DNA from: Piper betle
Taxonomy: Eukaryota; Streptophyta; Magnoliopsida; Piperales; Piperaceae
NCBI GenBank assembly: GCA_033002965.1
Contig: JAURVB010008945.1
Span: 84,086-148,085, forward strand
DNA: 64,000 nt
Direction: 5' to 3'
A program made the translations under genes and the position numbers. The notes under the pieces are model-generated. The model saw nothing but the letters and a program-made list of their open reading frames with translations. It did not search any database and was not told the DNA's origin. Position 1 is the stretch's first letter. Every line of letters starts with the position of its first letter. Of this stretch, positions 44,808 to 56,872 are shown piece by piece.

Positions 44808-47800
44808 TTTATCGAGTTTTCAGTGAGACAAGAGAAGATGAGTCGACTGCACGTACCATGAGCGGATGTCGTGCCAGTCAAAGCGGGCTCTGGATTAGTG
44901 CCAGCGGACTGTTCCATTCCCGAGGGATCCTGACAACTCCGCGTTTGAGTTCCTCACACCCGGAGGACGTGGAGGTTTACGGGTACTGTTTAGTACAGCG
45001 CATGTCCGGACTTGTGGTTCAAAGGGTACTAAAGGCGACTGCCTGAGAGTGCTCGGTCTACGTGCTCAAGGCCAGGAGTAATATGGAGGTTCGGAGAGGG
45101 CTTAGGATAAAAGTTTTACGTGAAGTACTGAAAAAGAAGTGTCGTGAGCAGCACAGTACCAGATAGATTGGGATGCTGTTGAGTCAGCTGCTCGACGGCT
45201 CCTTTGTAGTTGCCCTTATGAGAGTTCTTGAGGAAGATATATATGATGGTTTGCTTTCCATGAGAGTTTGCTCTCATGTTCCAGTTTGATATTAGTTATT
45301 TCCGGACCAGTGACACCCGTTGCTGACGTTTTTCTACTATATGTAGGTGAGGATGATGATTGGTGTATGCCGGCCTCGACGAAGGAGTAGCGCTTGCATT
45401 GCACACACATACCTGGTGCCGCGCCGACTTTTGCGTAAGATGTGATGTGATTGGCTTTTGTAGTAGATTTATATATTGGTATTTATGCATGAGTTTGTGA
45501 GGCTTGTATGCCTTGTTTTAGAAATGCGTGGGAATGTTTTGAGAAAGGCTCTAATGATGTGTTATGTTGAAATGAAAAGGAATCAAATGAGCTGAGTATG
45601 AGATTGTAGGTGGGCTAGACCCAATTACAGTATGTTTGGATGATTTGAAGTCTGTTACGATATAAATTGTTGTTTTATATATATACATATTGTGTCGTAT
45701 TTTAACAGGTCATCCCCTTATTGCATTTTTAGGGGAGGCTCTGTCCGTTTTATTCTAGATTTTATGAATTTTGTTGCTATTTTAATTATTTTGGTGTGTG
45801 GTGATTATCATGACATTCACGTAGTATCCTGTTAGGGTTTTGCATCTCATTCATATATTGTTTGCGCATTAGCGGCGTGCTCCATCTTGAGACGTCGAGA
45901 GGGTTATGTCGTAGCCGTTTAGGTTTTGGGTCAGCCAACTTAATCGGTTTACGAGTAGTTCGATCCTTTGTAACAGTTCTGGTCCAGGTTGAGAGTAAAC
46001 CGGATTGGGGTGTTACATCATCTGCCGAACGCAACCGGTCCAATCTGATCAGACTTCAGACACCACTAGGTGCCGAATTTGAGTTTCGAGCCATGAAACG
46101 GAAACCCTAGCCGTCGCCGATTTTCGATGACGCGAGGTATAATTTATTTTAATTTAATTATTTGAAAGTATTGATTATTAGAATTGCATGCTAGGATTGG
46201 TGAATTGTATGTTATAATAATATATATAAATGTAGATTTGATTAAGGATAAAATATGAAATTTGTTTGATTGAGTGGTGTTAAAAATTGAGGCTAAGAAA
46301 CTAATTAGGGTAACTAGGTAATGACCATGATCTAATGCAAACTAGCCTAAGTAGACTTGCTAGAATTGATATAGGTTGATGTGTGTTGATTGATGCATGA
46401 TTGTGTTGATTGTGTGTGCATGCCATAGGATGTGTGATTCATCATGCGGGCGTTAGTTTTTAGCTTGATTGTGTAGGTACGGTGTAGGAGCTCGCCGCCT
46501 AGGCGCGTGGACCCGTTTGGAGCTTCTACCAGGTCTGTTTAGGATTCGTTCTCTGATTTTACGCTATTCTATTGTGTATTTGATTTACCATGTGCAGGAC
46601 AAGTTAAGTGGCGTTTTATCAGATCCCACTTAACTCGGGCCATTTAGCCAACAATTTTTCCGAATTAATAACCCTCGAGGATGAGATCCCTCGAGTTTGT
46701 TTTCGAACTTCAGATCCAGCTCATGTTGCCTTCAGGCCTATTGTATAAATCCCAACCCAGACCTTTATATATGTATAGTTTTCGCGTTTTCAGTGAGAGA
46801 TTGAATGAAGGAAATCCGACTACCGTGCTACGCAAGCGGGCACGTGTGTGTCGATAGTGGGCTCTGGAATGGTGTGCGGGTCGTTTCATTCCCGAGGGAT
46901 CCTGACAACTCCACCTTTGAGTTCCTCAAACCCGGAGAAGTGTGGAGGTTCACGGGTACTGCATTGCAGCGCATGTCTAGACTTGTGGTTTCAAAGGGTA
47001 CTGAAGGCGATTGCCTGAGAGTACTCGGCCTTCGTGCTCAAGGCCAGGAGTAATATGGAAGGTGCAGAGGGCGGAAAGGAATGAGATTTGATGCGAGAAG
47101 CGATAAAGAAATGGCGGAGGTATGAGAATGTGAAAGATAGGGGGACGCTGTCGACCCGAGGGCAACTGCTCCTGTCTATGCCCTGATGAGAGTTCTTGAG
47201 GAAGTATATGATTTTCATTCAACAGGAGAGTTTGCTCTCCTGTGCCAGATTGATATTAGTTCTTTTCCGGGCCGGTAACACTCTTTACTGACGGTTTTTC
47301 TATATATATGTAGGTGAGGAATGCGAGCAATGAAAGCTGTCGGGACTGCGGAGGAGCAGCACGAAACCGCGCACACATGTACCTGCCGCGTGTAATGTAT
47401 AATGATGGTGTGTTAATGCTATGTGAATGATAATTAGAATGTTTTTGTCTTGATGAATTGTTTGTTATGAAATGAACGGATAGATGTGAATGAGCAGGGA
47501 ACCTTGAGTTCAGCCTCGGCTTAGATGAAAACAAATGAGATAATAATGGAATGCCGCGGTAGATTGTTATGTTTTGTTGTATTTTGATAAAATATTTATA
47601 TACCTTTGTTGTGGACAGGTTGGCCCCTATTGCACTTTTAGGGGAGATTCTATCCGTTTTTTAGAAAAATTAATGAATTTTTATTTAAATTCTTGCCTTT
47701 TGCATGGTTTTGGTTTGCTTGCACATCATGGCATGCATGTAGGACTACGTTAGAACCTACGCATCTCATCCATGCACTTCACATTTGCATCTCCATCTTG

Positions 47801-47915
47801 AGATGTCGAGGGTAGATCCAGGTCGGCTTAACTGAACCTAGTAGATTAGCGAACTCTTCGGTCGTCGGTGACATTTCCGGGTCGGTTCACGGGTGAGCCG
47901 AAACGGGGTGTTACA

Positions 47916-49919
47916 TATCGAGTTGTGAAAGATAATTTTTCTTCTTAAAAATTCTAGCCCTTTCTCACTCACGAGTCTCAATTTCTAATGCCACAAATTA
48001 GTTGTGAGTGTAGTAGAGGTAATATTAACCTCCTTGTGAACCGGCTTTGTGTAATCCTATAAAGATCACCACACTTCTTCCCTTTAGCAACCACTAGACA
48101 TCCTTTCACCAATTTCCATAAGCCATATGAAAATTGTGAAACATTGCCCTCATCATCCAAGACAACTATTGATATCAAATTCAATATTAAATCAAGAATA
48201 TGACCCACATTTTCAAAGCAAGTTTGTAACCAAAATTGGTCACAATGTGCACATCACCATGACCAACAATTTTGAGAACTCTCATTGTTGCTCATCTTCA
48301 CCACACATAGATTTGCTGCCACATAGGTATTAAAGAAATCTCTACATGGGGTAGCATGAAACGATGCGTCATAATCAAATACCCAACTAATATCATTATT
48401 AGTTGTCAAACAGTTATTTCCATCATCAAGTATGATTAGAACTGTAAAAGTCGTGACTCGAGTCAAAGTTTTACATTAGTGAACCAGTTGGTTCAACAGT
48501 TGATTTGAGTTGAGCCAATTTTATGAACGAGTCGAAGCCAACCGTGAGTTTTGAATGACGGAGGCTAGGTGTACCTGAGTATATGATGATAATGTCAGAA
48601 AGATAGTCAGAAATGAGTTATCAGAGTATATGACAGTATCCAGCTATTTTTTTGTAGTTGATCGTAAAATTATTTTTAGGCCAGATAATGCATTAAGATG
48701 CGTTATAGAGCAATTTGAGTGGGTTATTATTTATAGAACATGTCATTGTTTGGTTTGTTTTATAATTGATTGCATATCACAACATGCATATCGAACAATG
48801 TTAGAACCCAAATATCTCATCCATGCTTTCATATCACATCACCATCTTGAGACGAGGAGGGTAGATCTAAGTCTACTTAACCGAATCAAGTAAATTAGTG
48901 AACAGTTTGGTCGTTGATAATATTTCTTGGTTGGTTCACGGGTGAAGCGAAACAGTGTGTTACAAGTGCATCTTCTTCTACAACATTGGTAGCCTTGTCA
49001 CACTAACCCTTATTGTCATAAACCTTTCCATCTATTAGATCTTTGTTGTATTTGTGACAATTCTAATTCTTGTGGCTAGCTTTATTACAATGAAAACACT
49101 AAAGGTCTTATTTTTGGATTTAGACTTTTCCCTACTCTTGTTATTTCCACCTATATTGCTACTATTCGATCTTCCCTTAGATTTATCTTTGGAAATTAAA
49201 GTTTAAGATGAATTAGAGAAGGTTACCTGTTGTGCAATCCTTCTCACCTCTTCACTCAAGAGATAACTTGAAACCATATCAAAAGTTAGCTATTTGTCAT
49301 AATTATTCAAAGAAATAACTAAAGGTTCCCAAAACTCTGGTAAAGTATTTAATAATAGACATGTTTGTCAAGCATCATCAAGAAGCATATTCAAACTAGA
49401 CAATTGAGTTAATATACTTTGCATCTATCCCATTGATGTAGTCATTGAGCTCTGTTATATCCTTATACTGAAGATTCACCAACCTTCTGAGCAATAGGTT
49501 CTAATTCCCAAGAGTTTCTCTCTCATACATATATAGAAGCTTATCCGAAAACCCCTTGGCAGTCTTTCTTCCCGTCACATAGTTATGTGTTCTATTCTAA
49601 CTATTGTCTAATCAAAGTCATGCACTTTCTGTCTATCTTGATCCATTTAATAGTGACAATTGACTTATCCTTAGGAAGAGTTGAAGTAGCTTTCCTTTCA
49701 TCAGTCGCAACCAGTCAATAGTGGACTAGAACTCAATGACTCAGGAGGACAAAAATTAGATTATATAAATCTTTAATAAATAAATAATTAATCATATGAC
49801 CCTTCTAGTAATGTCAATTAGACTTACCCTTAAGGAAACCATTTTAACATGTTTCTCATCTTTCATCTTCACACAAAAGGCTACTACAAAAAACTAAGAA
49901 AAACACAAAAGAAAAAACT
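47916..49919 (-). mobile_element. degenerate Ty1/copia gag-protease region
   Basis: On the minus strand, broken by stops: a CCHC zinc-knuckle remnant (CFHCNKASHKN) near 49100-49040, and the protease start WVFDYDASFHATPCRDFF at about 48400-48320, where the catalytic DSGA motif reads DYDA. The order gag, protease, then pol (39170-41855) is correct for copia on this strand. Confidence 0.75.
48443..48964 (+). mobile_element. short internally deleted copy of the same TGTAA...TTACA family
   Basis: Starts TGTAAAAGTCGTGACTCGAG and ends GTGTGTTACA, only 522 bp. It carries the family start, the middle (GGTTATTATTTATAGAACATG) and the family end (ATCTCATCCATGC...GAGACG), but lacks the GC-rich core and the central promoter. 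The flanks AGAAC and AGTGC do not match well. It interrupts the copia gag/protease junction. Confidence 0.65.
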
Positions 49920-52356
49920 TGTAAAACCCACAACTCAAGTCAAGGTTTTATATTCAGAACCTGTCGGTTCGACCATTATTTTTGAGTCGAGTCAGTTTCA
50001 GAACATTTGTACTAAGCCGACACCAGTCACATGTATGAGCTATGAGGGTCATGCGTACCCAAGTATATGATGATAACGTCATAAATACAGCAGAACAGAC
50101 TGAGTTATCAGATATATGAGAGTATGCCCGTTACTTTTTTATTTTTATATATAGTAAATCGTAGATTTAGTTTTAGCTCGTTTACCGCGTTAGAACGCGT
50201 TACTGGTAGTTTGGGTGGGTTGTTAGTTATAGAGCATGTCATTATGATGTTTTGGTGTTTGTTTGATTTTATGGGATTTTTCCCAATTTTTTTAGGATTT
50301 AATACGACTCAGTTATTATTCTTAACTCGAGCCGAAGACGAGTCAAGTAATATTTACAAGTTTGTCACCCAACCATTTCTTCTCCTCCCGACACTTTCCC
50401 ATTCCAAACCCTAGCCGCCCCCACTATTTGGTGCCGCCACTGCCACCAGGCGTCGCCGCCTAGCCCCACCATGGCATCACCGTGCCGCCCCGACCAGGCC
50501 CGGCCACCATTTGGCCGCCGCGATGCAAGGAAGCCGTGCCTTTTGCGCCTTGCTTCCGTCGCCGATCGCGCCACCGGCGACCATCGCTGTTGCGATCTAG
50601 CTGTAGTCTCAACACCCTCGACCACCCAGCGACCTTCCTTGACTGAAGCGGAGGCCATGTCGCCCAGGCTGTCCAGATCTATCTACTCATCGCTGCAGGC
50701 CCTATTTTTGTCATTTCCCTGTGAGCTAACACCTCTGTTGGCAACAACAATGTCTTAGATGAGTCGGGCTCGCCGAGCCGATTCCAATTGGTACCCAATC
50801 TGACCACTTTTCGGCTAGTAGACGCCACCAGCGACTATTGCCAGAAAACCGCCGAAAGCTGCCGATAAACTACTGAAACCCGCCGAAAAACCGCCAGAAA
50901 ATCAGATTCGTTGGAATTGGCCGGATCTTCTGAAGAGATCATTCAGTCGATCCCAATCGAGCGTTGGACGCCGATAAGCACCGAATTCGAGCTCCGAGAC
51001 GTGCGACAGAACCCTAGCCGTCACTGATTGCCGACGACGTGAGGTATACTTGCCTTTGATTTAATTATTTAAAATTGATGATGATTGTTAGCAAAGCATA
51101 CTAGAATTGAGTGAGTTGTCATGATGAATGCCAAACTATGAATGAAGTAAAGATGTGCATGACGTGATTAAAAGATAATGGAAGTTAAGTGATCTAATGA
51201 AGTAAAGTAAATTTGAGTATGATAATCGACTACAACGTAACTTAGGAAATATAATAAAATTTGTGTTAATAGGATAAGTTGGAATTACTTTCACATTTAA
51301 AATTGTTGATTGTTATGGTTGATGTTGTATTATGAGTGTGTTTGATCATGACGAGTTTGATTCATCATTTAGTTAGCGGGCGTTAGTCTTTAGTTTTGAT
51401 GTGTAGGTACGGAGTAGGAGCTCGTCACCTAGGCGCGATGACACGCTTGGAGCTTCTACCAGGTCCGTTTAGGATTCGTCTCTGTTTTACGTTCTCTTCT
51501 ATTGTATGTTTATTTTATTATTTGCAGGACGGGTTAAGTGGCGCTTTATTGGATCCCACTTAACTCGGGCCATTTAACCGAACAGTTTTCCGGATTAATA
51601 ACCCCTCGAGGATGAGATCCCTCGAGGATGATTTTGAAAACAAGATCCACCACAAGTTGCCTTCTGGCTCTGGATTTGTACCAGTGGACTGTCCATTCCC
51701 GAGGGATCCTGACAACTCCGCGTTTGAGTTCGTCACACCCGGAGAATGTGGAGGTTTACGGGTACTGCTTAGTACAGCGTATGTCCAGACTTGTGGTTTA
51801 AAGGGGACTAAAGGTGACTGCCTGAGACTACTCGGCCTTCGTGCTCAAGGCCAGGAGAAATATGGAGGTAAGGAGAAAGTTTAGGATTTGGGACCAAAAA
51901 ATGAAGTAAGAAAATGCCAATAGCGGCATCAGCAGTAGCAGATTAGTAAGTTTGGGATGCCATCGGGTCTACAACCCAGTGGCTCATGGGTAGTGCCCTT
52001 CAGAGTGTTCACGTGGAGTATATGATATTTTCTTTCATATGAGAGTTTGCTCTCATAGACAGCTTGTTATAGTTATTTTATTTTTCTGGACCAGTAACAC
52101 TTGTTATTGACGTGCTTTTATATTATATGTAGGTAATAATCACAAGTTGGAGGAGCTAGTTGGACGGAGGAGCACTGTCGTCGCTTGCACACATGTCAGT
52201 CGATTGAGTGGTTATATTTTGTTATGATGTTATTATATTGATGTGATGTGATGTGATTAAATGCTAAACTTTGAGGACATGATGAGATGAAATACTAAGA
52301 CATGATGACAGGAAAAGGAAATATAAATAGATAGCGCAGTGGAAGCATGTGGGTTG

Positions 52357-53605
52357 TGTTAGAATATTTTGTGTTAGAATATTCTCAATAACATGCAAGT
52401 ATACATGGTTGAAACAAGTAATAGAATGATGAATTCGAGAATATTTTGTGTTAGAATATTCTCAATAACATGCAAGTATACATGGTTGAAACAAGTAATA
52501 GAATGATGAATTCGAGTACCGTCCCACAGGGAGATGAATTTCCTTAAATTAATTAAAGAAAATAAAATGAAGAACAAAACAAAGACAACCGACTTAACTA
52601 AATCTAAGTAATATCTTTAAATTAAAGGCAAAGTTAAAATAATAAAACTCGTTCTAGAATCAAATTTCCCTTAACATGAATTTAATCTTCATCAAATCTT
52701 ACTCTTATCTTTTATTCCCTCGGATTGTCGATCTAGGATAATTATATGACATGGTGGCTCCCGCTCCTTCATGCTTCTATTATTTTGCCTCAATTTATAC
52801 CTCCCAGTGATAATTGATTAATCAACAAAATAATGCATTAAGAATTACCTTACAATCGCATACGGTGTTGTGTATCTTCCGACCACAACGACAAACAAGT
52901 CAAAAGACTCGTCGTATGATGAATTACCAATGACTAATCTAATTAATTTCTCCCGAAATCTAATTAAACCTCGTGATCTAAGAAATAGGTGATCAATCTA
53001 TTCTTAGCATTAAGAATATGATAATTCAAACAATCCGATTGAATAAAAGAGTAAAAGCTTGAAATAAATTCAATTAAATCATGTTAAGTTCCACTCTTCT
53101 CTAGAACGAAATAAAAGACTACTCTATAATAAAAATAGAAAACAATATAAGAAGAAACTAATTTTTATTATGAAAAAGAAAGAAATTACAAAAACTAAAA
53201 CTACTTCTTTCACTACACTCCAAAGCCAAGAGATGAGATATGATCAACAACAAATGACCACCCATTTATATAGAAGTGGAGATACAAGAATTCGAAGAGG
53301 GTGTTCACAAATCGACGTAGTCTAATTAATTATGATGTCACTTCAAGTTTCCAACTCCTCGACTCTATTGAACACCATAACTTATAGCCATTGGGTAGGG
53401 CCAAGTGTCATGACCATTCAATTCCAAAGCTTAATTTATTCATCTTTTTCTGCATTGAAACACCAAAATTAAGTATATCTAATAAAATATTAATTAACAC
53501 CAAAAAATAAAGTAAAATATCACTTAATTAATAATGTTTATACTCAGGAAGTACAAAATCATATTAAAAATATGGGTAAATATTATATATTTTAAACACT
53601 TAACA
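52357..53605. mobile_element. TGTTA...TAACA insertion with 5-bp target duplication, inside insertion 4
   Basis: Starts TGTTAGAATATT, ends CACTTAACA, and is flanked by an exact GGTTG duplication (52352-52356 and 53606-53610). TG...CA ends and 5 bp point to another solo LTR or a small LTR element. No protein frame is visible. The first 160 bp is a 77-bp tandem duplication. Confidence 0.7.
52363..52516. repeat. 77-bp tandem duplication at the end of the TGTTA insertion
   Basis: Two essentially identical 77-bp units (52363-52439 and 52440-52516), each ending GATGAATTCGAG. Confidence 0.9.
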
Positions 53606-54029
53606 GGTTGAGACCCAAGCTTCAGAATGAGTGTATAGTAGATTAGATTTTGTGTGAATGAAATTGTTGATGCATGTATATATATTTATATATAGTATTT
53701 AACAGGGTGGCCTCTAATTGCACTTTTAGGGAGATTCTGTCTGTGTTATTTTTAAATTTTTTACTGATTTGATCGTAATTGTATTTGTGTGTAATTTAGT
53801 TTGCATGTCATCCGTGTAGTATCATGTTAGGATTTCATGCATTCATCGTATCTTCATCTTAAGACGCCGAGATTAAATTCGCATGAGTTGGGTTCGGGTT
53901 ACCCGACCTAACCGCTCTGTAACATGCCGGTTTGGTTTATGAGCGTGAACCGGATTTGAGGTGTTACAGAACCAAAACTTTGATGTCACTGTTGAGCCCT
54001 TTGGGCCCCAAAATGACTTATAATAACTA

Positions 54030-54135
54030 AATAAAATTCGTAATAGGTGTTACGAGTCTCTCTTAATCCAAAATCTAAGTCAAAAAATAAAATTTTCTCA
54101 TTAGCGTATATATAAGTTACCAAAACCATCCATGA
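54030..54135 (-). repeat. leader-like repeat related to 38165-38300
   Basis: Lies beyond insertion 4 on the gag side of the copia remnant, in line with a copia 5' leader. No LTR follows it, so the 5' end of the element is missing. Confidence 0.35.
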
Positions 54136-55332
54136 TTGATATGGATAAACCCAAACACTCTCCGCATCCTTTTCTACCATGGTTTCATAAACTGTTTCTA
54201 AAATGATTTCCGGGTGAGATTATTGTGACATTGGCATTAGAAAATATGCGAAACTTGAATGTGTATGAAAGAACATCATGAAACGACCTGGCTCAAAATG
54301 GTTTGGTGATAATCTCTCTCTTTTCCCTTTTCAAGAACAAACACATAGCAAATAATAACTAATCCAAATTTTGTAGGTTGTTCTCATTTAATCACATGCA
54401 TGATAATTCAATAGAGAATGATTAATACAACAGCAAGCAAAGCAACACAGATCACTATATAATTGCATAATATAATTGTAAATAAAACAAAATGAAGAAG
54501 TCGGACAAAAGATAATGTCGGTTAAACAGCTTGATTAGTTACCCGGAGGTTAATCCCAGCAATATGCCTAATTGAGTCTGTGTTTTCCTCATCTTGCAAA
54601 CTTCTTCTCAGCTAAAAGGGGAAGCACAGAAGCCAACTCATTTCTTCAAAGAACTGGTCCAAAAGACCTTGTATGGCCTTTCAAAAATTGAATCAATAGA
54701 GTGAAGTGATTCCCTTGCATTAAGAACTTTGTTGCAAACCATATAGTATGCTCATCGTGTGGTTGAATTCTGAATGCCAATAAATAATTGTCTGAATGAG
54801 AGGATCAATGGTGATTAAGGAAGAAGAAATTAATCATAAAAATGGAGCCAACCCTTCCAATTAGGAATGAATGGAGAAGTAGAGATGGTCAGAAGTTGGT
54901 ATCAAGAAATAAGCAAATGAAAAGGATGGAGAATTTCAACCCTTTCTAATATAAGAAAATGGAGATGTACTTCACATGGACAATAATACATGGAGTTTAT
55001 AGGCCATGGAGATTAGAGGAGCGAGGGTTTGTTTGTATAAGTTCATGGTCTACGTAAATAGAAAAATTAGGCCACATATTTTGATCTTCATTTCCTCTTG
55101 TCAATGCTAGAGTAATGCTTACTATTTTCATTTGTTTTCTCTGTCAATTTATCATATCCTAAATATAAATAAGAAGTTCTAACCTATCATTTTTTTAAGA
55201 AAAATTAAGTGATGAAATATAATACAATATCTATTGATATTATAACATGTAATTATAAATTTATAATGATTCCTTGGATCTAGCTAAGTGTTATGCTCTG
55301 TAAAAAATATTTAATATCAGAGTTAAAATTTT

Positions 55333-55763
55333 AATATAATTCCTTCGATATTGGCGCAAATGACACCTAACAAAAAGTATTTAATATTATAAAATTAAAA
55401 TTTTATTACTATTATGTATGCTATCTTAATTTAATACATTTATATGATTATATATTAACTATCATCATAAATGTGTCAAGTTTTACAATTATATACCATT
55501 AATTAAAATGTATAATATAATTATATTCAGAAAAAAAATATGTAAAAAATTTAAATATAATTCCTTTGATATTGGCGCAAATGAAACCTAACAAAAAGTA
55601 TTTAATATTATAAAATTAAAATTTTATTACTATTATGTATGCTATCTTAATTTAATACATTTATATGATTATATATTAACGATCATCATAAATGTGTCAA
55701 GTTTTACAATTATATACCATTAATTAAAATGTATAATATAATTATATTCAGAAAAAACATATG
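55333..55763. repeat. 221-bp tandem duplication
   Basis: Two copies (55333-55553 and 55554-55763) are nearly identical over 200 bp, with only about four to six differences by eye. This implies a recent duplication. Confidence 0.9.
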
Positions 55764-56819
55764 TCAAAGTACACGGTTTAATTTTATTGAGAAACACAAT
55801 GAATATAGTGTTAAGTATGGTTGTACAAAAAAATTTAAAAACAAAAATTATAAATGTTAAGATGAAGATGAAAAATTAATACTTTAAGTATTCAAGATGG
55901 TTAGGACATTCTTAAATTAAAGAGTGATTAGAATACCCAAATTCAAAATAAAATCTTAAAAGATTAATAAATTAACACTTGCTGATTTTGAATATGACAC
56001 TAAAAGTTTGTTAAATGTCGGCAAATTTATTGACGGAAGAGAAGAGGTTTTAAAAGAAAAATATTTGAAAAGATAAAAAAATTGTGTAAATATATAAAAA
56101 ACCATTTATTCATTGATGCAAAAGTGATAGAGAAATTGTAAATATAAAGGATGCAATGTTTTATTTATTTTACACGTTATTTTGTTGTCGTATTTTATTT
56201 GGCTATATTTGTCTTCATCTTATTTATGATATTTTCATTTTATTGTAACATCGACGTGGTTGAAAATGTTTAAAGTTGTTTATTTTTTCAAAAGGAATGA
56301 GAAGGAATTAGCATGGTTTGTGCAACCAACTTTAATGAATAAACTATTTAGGGTCACGAGGGAGAGGGAGGGGCGTGAGTTAAAATTGCATTTATATACT
56401 CTTTTTTAATTATATTAAATTCGTCACTCATGTCATGTCATTGTGCACTCAATAATTATATTTAGTCTATTAGATCTATAATTTAAAACATGTGCAAGCT
56501 ACAATTAGTATATTAAAGATAATATTAAATAAAAAATTATTGAGGTTAGAAAATTGAACAAATTATTGCTTGAGAACGATCACTCTTTTCTCTTCCCTTT
56601 ATCCATTGATCTCTAGTCTTTAACTAATGACTCAAATAATAATATCTCTCAAGTCTTTATTTATCCACTTTATATCTTCATTTTTCTTTGATTTTTAGTA
56701 AGAATAATTTCATATGTTCAATAAACACAATAACTAACGTATAACTTTATAAGTATCTCTAAATCCCTATGAAATGTATCTTTTCCCTACAAGCATCATT
56801 AACTCAATTAGTGATACTT

Positions 56820-56820
56820 A

Positions 56821-56851
<31 letters not shown>

Positions 56852-56872
56852 CTTTTATATATATATATATAT
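56820..56872. repeat. (TA)n microsatellite, interrupted
   Basis: Two TA runs separated by ACTTT. Confidence 0.9.

Larger units (their letters stand above)
42863..46017 (+). mobile_element. solo-LTR-like insertion 2, nested in insertion 1
   Basis: Same family: starts TGTAAAACCCGCGACTCGAG and ends GGGGTGTTACA, 3155 bp. Flanks CCATC and TCATC differ at one base, a nearly intact 5-bp duplication. It contains a GC-rich core (43320-43880), a 95-bp tandem duplication, a TATA-type word CTATAAATAG at 44798, and a TCGAGGATGAGATCCCTCGAG palindrome-like block near 44708. Confidence 0.75.
41861..47915 (+). mobile_element. solo-LTR-like insertion 1 (interrupted by insertion 2)
   Basis: Starts TGTAAAACCCGTGACTCGAG and ends GGGGTGTTACA, flanked by an exact 5-bp duplication TATCG (41856-41860 and 47916-47920). 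TG...CA ends with a 5-bp duplication are the signature of LTR integration. With the nested copy removed it is about 2.9 kb, without coding genes or internal repeats, as in solo LTRs of large Ty3/gypsy (Del/Tekay-type) elements, whose LTRs often begin TGTAACACC; that assignment is from memory. It splits the copia element between pol and gag. Confidence 0.75.
49920..53968 (+). mobile_element. solo-LTR-like insertion 4 of the same family
   Basis: Starts TGTAAAACCCACAACTCAAG and ends TTGAGGTGTTACA; 4049 bp including a later 1249-bp insertion at 52357-53605. It carries the GC-rich core (50400-50760) with an AACCCTAG telo-box and another near 51011, plus the promoter and terminal blocks seen in the other copies. 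The flanking 5-mers AAACT and GAACC differ by two transitions, so any target duplication is decayed. Confidence 0.7.

Noticed and set aside
44858..47053. Similar small frames (60-90 residues) recurring in insertions 1, 2 and 4
   Set aside because: The similarity comes from the shared repeat DNA. Starts and ends differ between copies, so conservation of a protein is not shown.
41861..47915. TGTAA...TTACA units as DNA transposons with short TIRs
   Set aside because: The inverted match at the ends covers only about 9 bp, and TG...CA with a 5-bp duplication fits LTR integration better. Not fully excluded.
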